Assembly (NCBI GenBank): GCA_009914615.1 | Contig: WNDX01000032.1 | Coordinates: 1-35,056 of the forward strand | DNA length: 35,056 bases | Reading direction: 5' to 3' | Origin: Herbaspirillum frisingense | GTDB lineage: Bacteria > Pseudomonadota > Gammaproteobacteria > Burkholderiales > Burkholderiaceae_D | Shown: piece after piece, positions 26,159 to 34,391 of the stretch | Position numbering within the stretch: the stretch's first letter is position 1 | How the letters are laid out: each line of letters starts with the position of its first letter | The notes under the pieces: model-generated | The model's database searches: none | Seen by the model: only the letters and a program-made list of their open reading frames with translations | Told to the model about the DNA's origin: nothing | Translations under genes and position numbers: made by a program

Positions 26159-27057
26159 GGCTGTTCCCCTTTCAGTTCGCCGGCGACGCGCTTGATGGCC
26201 GAGCGCGGCCGCACCACGCGGCGCTGCTCGCGCGAGAAGGCCTTTTCCAGGAAATGCTGACCGATCGAGAACACCGTCACCACCACCAGATACCACACCG
26301 TGGCCACGATCAGCAGCTCGATCACGCGCGCATTGGCGAAGTAGATGGTCTGGGCGTTGTGCAGGATTTCGGAAAACTGGATCACGCTGGCCACCGAGGT
26401 CAGCTTGATCATGCTGATCACTTCATTGCCCACCGGCGGAATGATCACGCGCATGGCCTGCGGCAGTACGATGCGGCGCAGCGCGGTCAGACGCGTCATG
26501 CCGATCGCCTTGGCGGCTTCGGTCTGGCCGTTGTCCACCGCCAGGATGCCGCCGCGCACCACTTCCGCGGTATAGGCGCCCTGCCCGATGCCCAGCCCAA
26601 GCAGGCTGGCGATGAAGGGCGTGATGACGTCCACCGTGCGCGCCTCGAACAGGCCGGGAATGCCCATGGTCGGGAACACCAGCGCCAGGTTGAACCACAG
26701 CAGCATCTGCAGCAGCAGCGGCGTGCCGCGGAAGAACCAGATGTAGAACGCCGCCACCGCATGCAGCAGCTTGTTGGGCGACATCACCATCACCGCGAAC
26801 ACCACGCCCAGCACGATGCCGACCACCATCGCATAGATGGTCATGAGGATGGTGTTGAGCAGGCCGTGCATGATGACCTTGGCGGTCATGAACTGCGCCA
26901 CCACCGCCCATTCGATCTGGCCGTGGGCGAAGGCGTTGGCGATGAAGCCCAGGCACAGCAGGATCACCAGGGCGGAAAACCAGCGGCCGTAGAAGCGCCG
27001 CGGCACCACCTTCAGATGGTCGATGGCGTAAGGGGATGGGGAAGATGTGCTGCTCAT
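26155..27057 (-). CDS. polar amino acid ABC transporter, permease
   Basis: 300-residue inner-membrane permease of the HisM/GlnP type. It has an N-terminal extension, then hydrophobic helices at about 29-45, 65-92, 98-128, 140-165 and 250-275. The EAA loop that docks the ATPase is [20 protein letters not shown] (about 183-202). [13 protein letters not shown] is the characteristic third-helix motif. Only one permease gene is present, so the transporter probably uses a homodimer. Its ATG overlaps the lyase stop by 4 nt and its own stop overlaps the ATPase start, making a tightly coupled run of three genes. Confidence 0.95.
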   Translation of the reverse strand: MSSTSSPSPYAIDHLKVVPRRFYGRWFSALVILLCLGFIANAFAHGQIEWAVVAQFMTAKVIMHGLLNTILMTIYAMVVGIVLGVVFAVMVMSPNKLLHAVAAFYIWFFRGTPLLLQMLLWFNLALVFPTMGIPGLFEARTVDVITPFIASLLGLGIGQGAYTAEVVRGGILAVDNGQTEAAKAIGMTRLTALRRIVLPQAMRVIIPPVGNEVISMIKLTSVASVIQFSEILHNAQTIYFANARVIELLIVATVWYLVVVTVFSIGQHFLEKAFSREQRRVVRPRSAIKRVAGELKGEQP

Positions 27058-28484
27058 GCTGCGTCTCCGGCTGGCAATACCGATTGCTGGCTCCAGGCGC
27101 GTTGCCGCGCCACCGTGGCGCCCAGCCGTTCCAGCTGGGCCTGCACCTGTTGCGGCGCGGTGCCGCCGTAGCCGCTGCGCGCGGCGACCGCGGCCTCGGG
27201 CGTGAGCACCTCGCGCACGCCGGGCTTCAGGTGTTCGCTGATGGCCGTCATGTCGGCGTCGCTCAGTTGATGCAATTCCAGGCCCAGGTCTTCGCAGCGG
27301 CGCACCATGGCGCCGGTGATTTCATGCGCCTGGGCGAACGGCACGCCGCGCCGCGACAGCCAGTCCGCCACTTCGGTGGCCAGCGTGAAGCCCTGAGTGG
27401 CATCGGCGCGCATGCGTTCTTCATTGACGCGCAGGGTGCGCATCATGCCGGCCATGGCCGGCAGCACCATGTGCAATACGTCGATCGCTTCGAAGGCGGC
27501 GTACTTGTCTTCCGACAGGTCGCGGTTGTAGGAGAACGGCAGCCCCTTGAGCGCCACCAGCATGTCCATCATCAGCGAGATCAGGCGCGCCGAACGGCCG
27601 CGCGTGAGTTCGGCGATGTCGGGGTTCTTCTTCTGCGGCATGATGGAACTGCCGGTGGAGAAGGCGTCGTCCAGGTCCACCCAGCGGAACTGGCGCGACA
27701 CCCATAGCGTGACTTCTTCCGACAGGCGCGACAGATGGGTGCCCAGCATGGCGCACACGAACAGGAATTCGGCCACGTGGTCGCGGCTGCCGACGGCGTC
27801 GATGGAGTTTTCACAGGGGCCGTCGTAACCCAGCTCGGCGGCCGAGATCTCCGGCTGCACCGCGATCGCCGAGCCGGCCATGGCAGCCGCGCCCAGCGGT
27901 GAGCGGGCGCTGCGGCGGTCCCAGTCCTGCAAGCGCGAGAAGTCGCGGCTGAAGGTCTGGGCATGGGCCAGCAACTGGTGCGCGAACACCACCGGCTGCG
28001 CCGCCTGCAGGTGGGTGAAACCCGGCGCCAGGGTATGCAGGTGGCGGCCGGCCTGCTGCATCAGCGCATCCTGCAGGTCGAGCAGCATGGCGCCGATGAC
28101 GCGGCTCTGCTCGCGCAGGTACAGCTTCAGGTTGTTGGCGGCCTGGTCGTTGCGCGATCGACCGGCGCGCAGCTTGGCGCCGGTGACGCCAAGCGCCTCG
28201 ACCAGCACGCGCTCCATGAAGGTATGCACATCCTCGTCGGCCGGCAGCGGCGTCACCGCGCCGCGCGCGATGGCGGCGTCCAGTTCGCCCAGCTTGGCGA
28301 CGATGGCCTGGCATTCGGCGGCATCCAGCACGCCGGCGCGCAGCAGCTCGCGCGCGTGGGCCTGCGAGGAAACGATATCAAAACGGGTCAGGCGGAAATG
28401 ATCCAGCCCACCGCGCGAAAGCTTCATCAAAGCCTCGTCGGGCGGCGAACGGAAACGTGCTCCCCACAGCCGGGTCTCACTCAT
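27054..28484 (-). CDS. argininosuccinate lyase-like protein (fumarase/aspartase superfamily)
   Basis: 476-residue member of the fumarase/aspartase superfamily and clearly ArgH-related: LWGARF start, GRSRND (108-113), Thr157-His158 in PGFTHLQAAQP, the signature GSSIMPQKKNPD (278-289) with the catalytic Ser, and the GGTAP C-terminal motif. Two usually invariant ArgH positions differ. His-Thr before GRSRND is Arg106-Ala107, and the Gln of the YNxDLQED motif is Ser324. These lie in substrate-contact loops, so the natural substrate may not be argininosuccinate. Any member should cleave a C-N bond to release fumarate. It lies in a transport operon with a guanidinobutyrase rather than with argG. AAGGAT precedes the ATG. 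Confidence 0.88.
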   Translation of the reverse strand: MSETRLWGARFRSPPDEALMKLSRGGLDHFRLTRFDIVSSQAHARELLRAGVLDAAECQAIVAKLGELDAAIARGAVTPLPADEDVHTFMERVLVEALGVTGAKLRAGRSRNDQAANNLKLYLREQSRVIGAMLLDLQDALMQQAGRHLHTLAPGFTHLQAAQPVVFAHQLLAHAQTFSRDFSRLQDWDRRSARSPLGAAAMAGSAIAVQPEISAAELGYDGPCENSIDAVGSRDHVAEFLFVCAMLGTHLSRLSEEVTLWVSRQFRWVDLDDAFSTGSSIMPQKKNPDIAELTRGRSARLISLMMDMLVALKGLPFSYNRDLSEDKYAAFEAIDVLHMVLPAMAGMMRTLRVNEERMRADATQGFTLATEVADWLSRRGVPFAQAHEITGAMVRRCEDLGLELHQLSDADMTAISEHLKPGVREVLTPEAAVAARSGYGGTAPQQVQAQLERLGATVARQRAWSQQSVLPAGDAA

Positions 28485-28583
28485 GCTTGATCCTTGTTAT
28501 CTGGTCGTGGCGGATGTTGCGAAGCAATAAGAACCTGCGTGGCCGTCGGCGGCATGCCGGCGGCGCGATGCATTTTCCGGTAT

Positions 28584-29537
28584 TCAGGCACGGTACTTCA
28601 CTCCAGGGAAAATGCACAGCATTTCGTATGCCAGGTTGGCGGCGACCAACGCGGTGGTGCCCGCCTGGTCGTAGGGCGGCGACACTTCCACCACGTCCGA
28701 GGAAACGATGTTCAACCCCTTGCAGCCGCGGATGATCTCCATGCCCTGCTGCACCGTCAGGCCGCCGATCTCGGGAGTACCGGTGCCGGGCGCAAAGGCC
28801 GGGTCGAGGCCGTCGATGTCGAAGGTCAGATAGACCGGGCCGTCCCCCATCTGCGCCCGCACTTCTTCCATCAGCGGCGCCAGCGACCGGTGCCAGCATT
28901 CCTCGGCCTGCACCACGCGAAAGCCCTGGGCGCGGCACCAGTCGAAGTCGTCGGCGTGGTAGCCGGTGCCGCGCAGGCCGATCTGCACCACCCGCCTGGG
29001 ATCGAGCAAGCCTTCCTCGAAGGCGCGGCGGAACGGCGTGCCGTGGGCGATCTTCTCGCCGTTCATGGTGTCGTTGACGTCGGCATGGGCATCGACGTGG
29101 ATCAGGCCCACCGGGCCGGTGGTCTTGGCCAGCGAACGCAGGATGGGCAGCGTCATCGTATGGTCGCCGCCCAGGCTGATGGTCTTGCAGCCGGTGGCGT
29201 AGATGCGGTCGTAGCCCTCCTCGATCATGCGCACCGAATCCAGCAGGCTATAGGGATTGAGGGCGACGTCGCCGATGTCGGCCACCTTCAGCGAATCGAA
29301 GGGCGCGGCCCGGGTCGCCATATTGTAAGGCCGCAGCAGCACCGATTCGGTGCGGATCTGACGCGGACCGAAACGCGTACCCGAGCGGTTGGAGGTGCCG
29401 ATATCCAGCGGCACGCCGACGAATCCCACGTCCAGGCCAGCCGGATTTTCCACGTAAGGAAGCCGCATCATGGTGGCGATCCCCCCAAAACGGGGCATCA
29501 CATTGCCGCCCAGGGGCTGATATAGTGCATGTTCCAT
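28584..29537 (-). CDS. gbuA: guanidinobutyrase (ureohydrolase family)
   Basis: 317-residue manganese ureohydrolase of the arginase/agmatinase family. Metal ligands are His126 (GGDHT), Asp149, His151 and Asp153 (DAHAD), Asp240 and Asp242 (DIDGLDPAFAPGTGTP). The N-terminus YQPLGGNVMPRFGGIATMMR and the segment VPLDIGTSNRSGTRFGPRQI match what I recall of Pseudomonas GbuA better than agmatinase SpeB. The expected reaction is 4-guanidinobutyrate to urea and 4-aminobutyrate. The ATG at 29537 has GGAG upstream; an earlier in-frame start is not conserved. It is first in the operon, divergent from a LysR gene, and separated from the lyase by 99 bp. Agmatine or guanidinopropionate remain possible substrates. 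Confidence 0.88.
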   Translation of the reverse strand: MEHALYQPLGGNVMPRFGGIATMMRLPYVENPAGLDVGFVGVPLDIGTSNRSGTRFGPRQIRTESVLLRPYNMATRAAPFDSLKVADIGDVALNPYSLLDSVRMIEEGYDRIYATGCKTISLGGDHTMTLPILRSLAKTTGPVGLIHVDAHADVNDTMNGEKIAHGTPFRRAFEEGLLDPRRVVQIGLRGTGYHADDFDWCRAQGFRVVQAEECWHRSLAPLMEEVRAQMGDGPVYLTFDIDGLDPAFAPGTGTPEIGGLTVQQGMEIIRGCKGLNIVSSDVVEVSPPYDQAGTTALVAANLAYEMLCIFPGVKYRA

Positions 29538-29604
29538 CGATCTCCATCCTTGTATCTTTGTAAGCAATGGAGCCATTCTAGCGAGGCACCCTTGCCGAAA
29601 ATAT

Positions 29605-29645
29605 ATCGATGTGGCGACGTTTACATCGATCAGCATCAATGTAAA
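29605..29645. promoter_or_regulatory. nested inverted repeats, likely LysR operator
   Basis: In the 152-bp gap between gbuA and the LysR gene lie two overlapping perfect inverted repeats. The first is ATCGATGT-n10-ACATCGAT (29605-29630). The second is TTTACAT-n12-ATGTAAA (29620-29645), which shares the middle ACAT half-site. Three regularly spaced half-sites facing both promoters fit the recognition-plus-activation site pattern of LysR regulators. Binding is inferred. Confidence 0.65.
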
Positions 29646-29689
29646 AATCGGCGCCATTGCCCGTCTTTGCGCGCCGCGCCGTCTTGCCC

Positions 29690-30586
29690 ATGCTTAACAA
29701 TGTCTTCGATCTGGACCTGCGCCTGATCCGCGTCTTCCTCGCCGTGGCCGATTCGCACGGGGTGTCGGCGGCGCAGGCCAAGCTCAACGTCGGCCAGTCC
29801 ACCATCAGCGCCCAGCTCAATACGCTGGAGACGCGCCTGGGATTTCGCCTGTGCGAACGCGGCCGGGCCGGCTTCCGGCTGACCGCCAAGGGCGAGAAGT
29901 TCGCCGACTCGGCGCGGCGCATGATGGACGCGCTCTCGGAATTCGGCATGGAAGCGCGCAATCTCGACAAGCGCCTGGTCGGCACGCTCTCCATCGGTCT
30001 GATCGGCCACACCCCGGCGCACCACAACACGCGCCTGTCCGAAGTGATACGGCGCTTCCGCCAGCGCGACGAGGCGGTGCGCATCGAATTGCTGGTGCGC
30101 ACGCCCAGCGAGCTGGAAGAAATGCTGCTCAACGGCAGCATCCAGATCGCCATCGGCTATTTCTGGCGCCGCGTCACCGCGCTGCAATACACGCAACTGA
30201 TGCTGGAACGGCAAGTCGCCTACTGCGCCCCACCCCATCCGCTGTTCGGCCAGGAGGGCGACATCGAACCGGAAGAAGCCGCCTCCCACGCCTGGGCCTG
30301 GCGCGACTACCCGGTGCCGCCCGGCCACGTGCCCATCCACCGGCGCAACATCATGGCGGTGACGGGCAACATGGAAGCCATGTCCATCCTCATCCTCTCC
30401 GGCCAGCACCTGGGCTACCTGCCCGACGAGATGGGCCGCGAATACGTGGCGCGCGGCCAGATGCGCGCACTCAACCGGGCCAAGCTGTCCTATGAGGTCG
30501 GCATCAGCGTGGTCACGAACCGCAACAGCGCGGACGAACCGATCGTGGCTTCGTTTCCGGAGGACCTGAAGTCGGTGCAGCTCTAA
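29690..30586 (+). CDS. LysR family transcriptional regulator
   Basis: 298-residue LysR-type regulator. The N-terminal winged helix-turn-helix (about 5-65) contains VSAAQAKLNVGQSTISAQLN and LETRLGFRLCERGRAGFRLT; a linker helix and the effector-binding domain follow (about 92-290, VGTLSIGLIGHTPAHHN onward). ATG 29690 begins the conserved MLNNVFDLDLRLIRVFL; a TTG 33 nt earlier is less likely. It is divergent from gbuA with an operator-like repeat between, so it probably controls the guanidino operon in response to a pathway compound. Its TAA stop is also the left TAA flanking the palindromic element downstream. Confidence 0.95.
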   Translation: MLNNVFDLDLRLIRVFLAVADSHGVSAAQAKLNVGQSTISAQLNTLETRLGFRLCERGRAGFRLTAKGEKFADSARRMMDALSEFGMEARNLDKRLVGTLSIGLIGHTPAHHNTRLSEVIRRFRQRDEAVRIELLVRTPSELEEMLLNGSIQIAIGYFWRRVTALQYTQLMLERQVAYCAPPHPLFGQEGDIEPEEAASHAWAWRDYPVPPGHVPIHRRNIMAVTGNMEAMSILILSGQHLGYLPDEMGREYVARGQMRALNRAKLSYEVGISVVTNRNSADEPIVASFPEDLKSVQL

Positions 30587-30748
30587 GAGCCTGTTTATGA
30601 TCTCGCTCGGGGCCGTTCAAATGCCCTTTCAGGCGGACTGCGGCGTTGCAAAGCCTCGCCGGGCCAACCGGCCCGGCTGTGTTTTGCGCCTTGCATTCCA
30701 TCCTGAAATGACATTTGACCGACTCCCGGCGAGATCATAAACAGGCTC
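30587..30748. mobile_element. MITE-like palindromic element flanked by TAA
   Basis: A 162-bp element symmetric about 30667.5. Outer arms form a 21-bp perfect inverted repeat counting one flanking base each side (30586-30606 and 30729-30749; GAGCCTGTTTATGATCTCGC and its complement). The inner halves are also imperfectly complementary, ending in a central GCCGGGCC/GGCCCGGC stem (30658-30665 and 30670-30677). TAA occurs on both sides (30584-30586 and 30749-30751), looking like a 3-bp target duplication of the kind made by some IS5-family elements. It encodes no protein and could fold into one long RNA hairpin. The IS5 relationship is inferred. Confidence 0.75.
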
Positions 30749-30783
30749 TAAAAGAAACGGACGACAAACGGGGCGCCACACAA

Positions 30784-30817
30784 GAAAAAGGGCAATGCGC
30801 ATGCATTGCCCTTTTTC
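30784..30817. terminator. bidirectional terminator between LysR and osmoprotectant operons
   Basis: A perfect 15-bp inverted repeat (GAAAAAGGGCAATGC and its complement, 30784-30798 and 30803-30817) with loop GCAT. A run of five A on one side and five T on the other serves both convergent directions. It lies 56 bp after the osmoprotectant ATPase stop on the minus side. Confidence 0.9.
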
Positions 30818-30872
30818 CGTTCGCCGTACCCGATATCGGTACGCGCCGCACTGATGCGACCTTATGCCGACC

Positions 30873-32006
30873 TTATGCCGCCAGCGCCATGCCGCGCGAC
30901 TTGCCCGAGCTCAGGTAGCTGGCGATGGAGTCCTGCGTGACCTCGCCCACGTAGCTGCCGTCGGCATCGATCACCGGCATCCAGCTGGTGCTGTGCTTGT
31001 ACATCTTGGACAGCACCACGCGCAGGTTTTCGTCCGGCGCGGCGTTCATGGTGAACGGGCGCACCTTCTCCTCGGCCACGCCGGCATTGCCGCGCACGTC
31101 GCGGCGAGTCAGGTAGCCCAGCGCCCGATTGTCGGCGTCGGTGATGGTCAGGTAGCGCGCATCCTGGTCATCCATCAGGGCCAGCGCCTGATCGCACGAC
31201 ACGTCCGGACGCGCGGTGGCCGGAGTGGTCGCGGCCTCGCCGGCGCGCACCAGCAGCAGGCGCTTGAGCGTGTGATCCTGGCCCACGAAAGCGCCCACGA
31301 ATTCATCCTTGGGACGGGCCAGCAAGGTGTCGGGATTGTCGAACTGCACCAGCTTGCCGGCGCGGAACACGGCCACCTTGTCGCCCAGCTTGATGGCTTC
31401 GTCGATGTCGTGGCTGACCATGATCACGGTCTTGTTCAACTGGCGCTGCATCTGGAAGAACTCGTTCTGGATCGATTCGCGGTTGATCGGATCGACCGCG
31501 CCGAACGGCTCGTCCATCAGCAGCACCGGGGCATCGGCCGCCAGCGCGCGGATCACGCCGATACGCTGCTGCTGGCCGCCGGACAGTTCGCGCGGATAGC
31601 GCTTCAGGAATTTCTTCGGATCCAGCGCCACCATCGCCATCAGTTCGGTCGCGCGCTCGTGGCAGCGCTTCTTGTCCCAACCCAGCAGGCGCGGGACGAT
31701 GGTGATGTTTTCCTCGATGGTCATGTTGGGGAACAGGCCGATCTGCTGGATCACGTAGCCGATGTGACGGCGCAGTTCGACTTCATCGATGCCGGTGGTG
31801 TCGGCGCCGTTGAGCAGCACGCGGCCGGAGGTCGGGCGGATCAGGCGGTTGATCATCTTCAGGGTGGTGGTCTTGCCGCAGCCCGAGGGGCCGAGGAAAA
31901 CGCAGATCTCGCCTTCCGCCACTTTCAGGCTGACGGCATCCACCGCCTTGACCTGATTGCCATCCTTTTGGGTGTAGGTCTTGCTCAGTTGGTCCAGTTC
32001 GATCAT
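30873..32006 (-). CDS. osmoprotectant (glycine betaine/choline/carnitine-type) ABC transporter ATP-binding protein with CBS domains
   Basis: 377-residue ATPase of the quaternary amine transporter class (OpuCA, YehX, ProV). Walker A is GPSGCGKTT (39-47), the Q-loop IGYVIQQIGLFPNMT is typical of this class, the signature is LSGGQQQRI (141-149), Walker B is VLLMDEPFGAVDP (161-173), and the switch His is in VSHDIDEA. Two CBS domains follow (about 255-310 and 315-372, including SWMPVIDADGSYVGEVTQDS), which in OpuA/OpuC sense ionic strength or nucleotides. The ATG overlaps the stop of the preceding permease gene (ATGA at 32003-32006). It is the last gene of a four-gene operon. Confidence 0.94.
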   Translation of the reverse strand: MIELDQLSKTYTQKDGNQVKAVDAVSLKVAEGEICVFLGPSGCGKTTTLKMINRLIRPTSGRVLLNGADTTGIDEVELRRHIGYVIQQIGLFPNMTIEENITIVPRLLGWDKKRCHERATELMAMVALDPKKFLKRYPRELSGGQQQRIGVIRALAADAPVLLMDEPFGAVDPINRESIQNEFFQMQRQLNKTVIMVSHDIDEAIKLGDKVAVFRAGKLVQFDNPDTLLARPKDEFVGAFVGQDHTLKRLLLVRAGEAATTPATARPDVSCDQALALMDDQDARYLTITDADNRALGYLTRRDVRGNAGVAEEKVRPFTMNAAPDENLRVVLSKMYKHSTSWMPVIDADGSYVGEVTQDSIASYLSSGKSRGMALAA

Positions 32007-32653
32007 TTTTGCACTCCTTTGGGTGTCAGGATTTTCTGCAGTCGCTGCAGCAGGGAGTCGGCGATGATCGCGAGCACGCTGATCATCACTGCGCCGACCA
32101 CGAGTTTTTGCATGTTGCTCTGGCTGATGGCATGCAGGATCAGCACGCCCAGCCCGCCGGCGCCGATCACCGCGGCGATCGCCATCACGCCGATGTTCAT
32201 CACCACGGCGGTACGCACGCCGCCCAGGATGACCGGCACCGCCAGCGGCAGATCCACCATGCGCAGGCGCTGCCAGAAAGTCATGCCGATGCCGATGCCG
32301 GCCTCCTTGATGCCGGCTTCGATGCTGTCCAGCGCCAGGTAGGTATTGCGCATGATGGGCAGCAGCGAATACAGGAAGACCGCGGTGATTGCCGGCAAGG
32401 GGCCGATGCCTTCGCCGAATTGCGAAAACACCGGGATCATCAGGCCGAACAGCGCGATCGACGGCAGCGTCAGCACCACCGTGGCCAGGCCCAGCAGCGG
32501 GCCGGCCAGCCAGCGCAGGCGCACGATCAGGATGCCCAGCGGCACGCCGATGACGATCGCCAGGCTGACCGCGATGCCCACCAATTTCAGGTGCTGCAGC
32601 GTCAGTTCGAGGATGATGCGCCAGTCGGACTGGAGATATTGAATGATGTCCAT
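32003..32653 (-). CDS. osmoprotectant ABC transporter permease (OpuCB/YehY-like)
   Basis: 216-residue inner-membrane permease with about five or six helices (for example 22-45, 52-78, 92-110, 150-200). The ATPase-docking loop is IEAGIKEAGIGIGMTFWQRL, and LPLAVPVILGGVRTAVVMNIGVMAIAAVIGAGGLGV is the family's hallmark C-terminal segment (its parts lie about 136-170). It begins 12 nt after the binding-protein stop and overlaps the ATPase gene by 4 nt. Together with the second permease at 33678-34391 it would form a heterodimeric channel. Confidence 0.94.
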   Translation of the reverse strand: MDIIQYLQSDWRIILELTLQHLKLVGIAVSLAIVIGVPLGILIVRLRWLAGPLLGLATVVLTLPSIALFGLMIPVFSQFGEGIGPLPAITAVFLYSLLPIMRNTYLALDSIEAGIKEAGIGIGMTFWQRLRMVDLPLAVPVILGGVRTAVVMNIGVMAIAAVIGAGGLGVLILHAISQSNMQKLVVGAVMISVLAIIADSLLQRLQKILTPKGVQK

Positions 32654-32665
32654 GTGCCGCCCTCC

Positions 32666-33580
32666 TCAGATCAATCCGGATTCTTTGAGGAAGTCGGCGG
32701 CCACCTTGCCCACCGGCTCCTGGTCGATATCGACGCGCTTGTTGAGCTCGGTCATCGTCGCGGTATCGATCTTGGCGGCCAGCGCATTGAGTTGTCCGGC
32801 CAGTTGCGGATTCTTGTCGAGGATGTCCTGGCGCACCACCGGGGTGGCCTTGTAGGCCGCGAAGTAACCCTTGTCGTCTTCCAGCAGCTTCAGGTCGAAG
32901 CCTTTGATGCGGCCGTCCGAGGCATAGGTCAGGCCCGCGAACAACTGCTCGTTCTTCAGCGCCGTATAGACCAGGCCCGGATCCATCTGCTTGACCTCGC
33001 CGCGTTCCAGCCGGAAGCCATACAGCTCCTGCATCGGCCCCAGGCCGTCGGGACGCGAGGCGAATTCGTAGTCCACGCCCATCAGGTGCGGCTTGCCCCC
33101 CTCCTTGTCATCGGCGTTGATGCGCTTGGCCAGGTCTTGCAGCGTATTGATGCCGTATTGCTCGGCCAGCTTTTGCGGCATGGCGAAGGCATAGGTGTTG
33201 TTGAGCGCCGATTCGTTCAGCCAGGCCAGGCCGCGCTTGGCGTCCAGCTCCTTGACCTTGTCGTAGATCTGGTCCGGATCGAGCTTGTCTTCGATGTGGT
33301 TATAGACGATCAGCGCGGTGCCGGTGTAATCCCAGACGATGTCGAGCTGGCCGCTCTCCAGCGCCGAGCGCATCAGCGTGGTGCCCAGCCCGTTCTTCAG
33401 TTCGGTGTCGTAGCCCTTGGCGCGCAGGTATTGCGCGGTCATGTCGGACAGGATCAGTTGCTCGGTGAAGTTCTTGCCGCCGACGACAAGGTTCTGCGCC
33501 TGCGCCCGGGCGGCGCCGAACATGGCCAGCCCCATGGCGAGCGCACAGGCGATGTATTTTGCGATGGTCTTGGATGTCAT
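32666..33580 (-). CDS. osmoprotectant ABC transporter substrate-binding protein (OpuCC/YehZ-like)
   Basis: 304-residue periplasmic binding protein of the OpuAC family. The signal peptide is cleaved near ARAQAQNL (about residue 28). Mature landmarks are VVGGKNFTEQLILSDMTAQYL, LDIVWDYTGTALIVY and VDYEFASRPDGLGPMQELYG. Quaternary-amine binders use clustered aromatic residues (Tyr, Trp), and several occur in these segments. GAGGAAAG precedes ATG 33580. It sits between the two permease genes. The ligand is probably betaine, choline or carnitine, not determinable here. Confidence 0.93.
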   Translation of the reverse strand: MTSKTIAKYIACALAMGLAMFGAARAQAQNLVVGGKNFTEQLILSDMTAQYLRAKGYDTELKNGLGTTLMRSALESGQLDIVWDYTGTALIVYNHIEDKLDPDQIYDKVKELDAKRGLAWLNESALNNTYAFAMPQKLAEQYGINTLQDLAKRINADDKEGGKPHLMGVDYEFASRPDGLGPMQELYGFRLERGEVKQMDPGLVYTALKNEQLFAGLTYASDGRIKGFDLKLLEDDKGYFAAYKATPVVRQDILDKNPQLAGQLNALAAKIDTATMTELNKRVDIDQEPVGKVAADFLKESGLI

Positions 33581-33677
33581 GCTTTCCTCTCTGCCGTTTC
33601 GCCGCGCGGGCGGCGTACGGCCATTCTTGTGATGAAACAGGCCGGAGCGATGCCCGGATGTCCGGACGTAAGAAAGT

Positions 33678-34391
33678 TCAGGCCCGCAGGCCACGGCGCG
33701 CCAGGTAGATGCCGGAGAGCGTGGTCACCAGCGCATCCAGCGCCAGCGCCAGCAGTGCGGTGGCGGCCGCGCCCAGCAGCAGTTGGCCGTGGTTGTTGAG
33801 ATAGATGCCGGGGAAGATCAGGCCGCCCAGGCTTTCGCCGCCGATCAGCATCGACAGCGGCGCGGTGCCGACGTTGATCGCCAGCGCGGTGCGCACGCCG
33901 CCCACGATGATGGGCAGCGCATTGGGCAATTCCACCCGGAACAGGATCTGGTGCGGCTTCATGCCGATGCCGCGCGCCGCTTCCTTCAGGGAGGCCGGCA
34001 CGTTCTTCAGGCCCTCGTAGGTATTGCGCACGATGGGCAAGAGCGAGGCCAGCCACAAGGCCAGGATGGTCGGCCAGTTGCCGATGCCGAAGAAGGCCAG
34101 CGCCAGGGCCAGCACCGCGATCGACGGGATGGTGTTGCCGATGTTGAAGATCTGGATGAAGGACTCGGCGGTGCGCTGGGCCGACGGCCGCGACAGCGCG
34201 ACCCCGGCCGGGATGCCGGCCAGCAGCGCCAGCGCCATCGAACAGAACACCAGTTGCAGATGCTTGCCGGTGTAATAGACCAGGTCGCCCCGGTACTTCT
34301 GGATGACGTCAGGGCCGATCCACCAGACCAGGCCTGCGATGACCAGCGCAACACCCAGCGCGCCGGCGAAGACGTGACGAACACGTGTCAT
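33678..34391 (-). CDS. osmoprotectant ABC transporter permease (OpuCD/YehW-like)
   Basis: 237-residue inner-membrane permease and first gene of the four-gene operon. The first helix is at about 8-26, a periplasmic stretch PDVIQKYRGDLVYYTGKHL follows, then helices around 48-68, 83-105, 110-128, 165-185 and 205-228. The docking loop is LKEAARGIGMKPHQILFRVE (about 131-150). ATG 34391 has AAGGGGGT immediately upstream; an in-frame ATG 33 nt earlier lacks one. A 97-bp gap separates it from the binding protein. The promoter for the operon must lie in the 34392-34700 region. Confidence 0.93.
   Translation of the reverse strand: MTRVRHVFAGALGVALVIAGLVWWIGPDVIQKYRGDLVYYTGKHLQLVFCSMALALLAGIPAGVALSRPSAQRTAESFIQIFNIGNTIPSIAVLALALAFFGIGNWPTILALWLASLLPIVRNTYEGLKNVPASLKEAARGIGMKPHQILFRVELPNALPIIVGGVRTALAINVGTAPLSMLIGGESLGGLIFPGIYLNNHGQLLLGAAATALLALALDALVTTLSGIYLARRGLRA

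Noticed and set aside
32009..33799. Long plus-strand frame opposite the osmoprotectant genes
   Set aside because: Shadow frame rich in His, Gln and Asp with no domain and no ribosome site.
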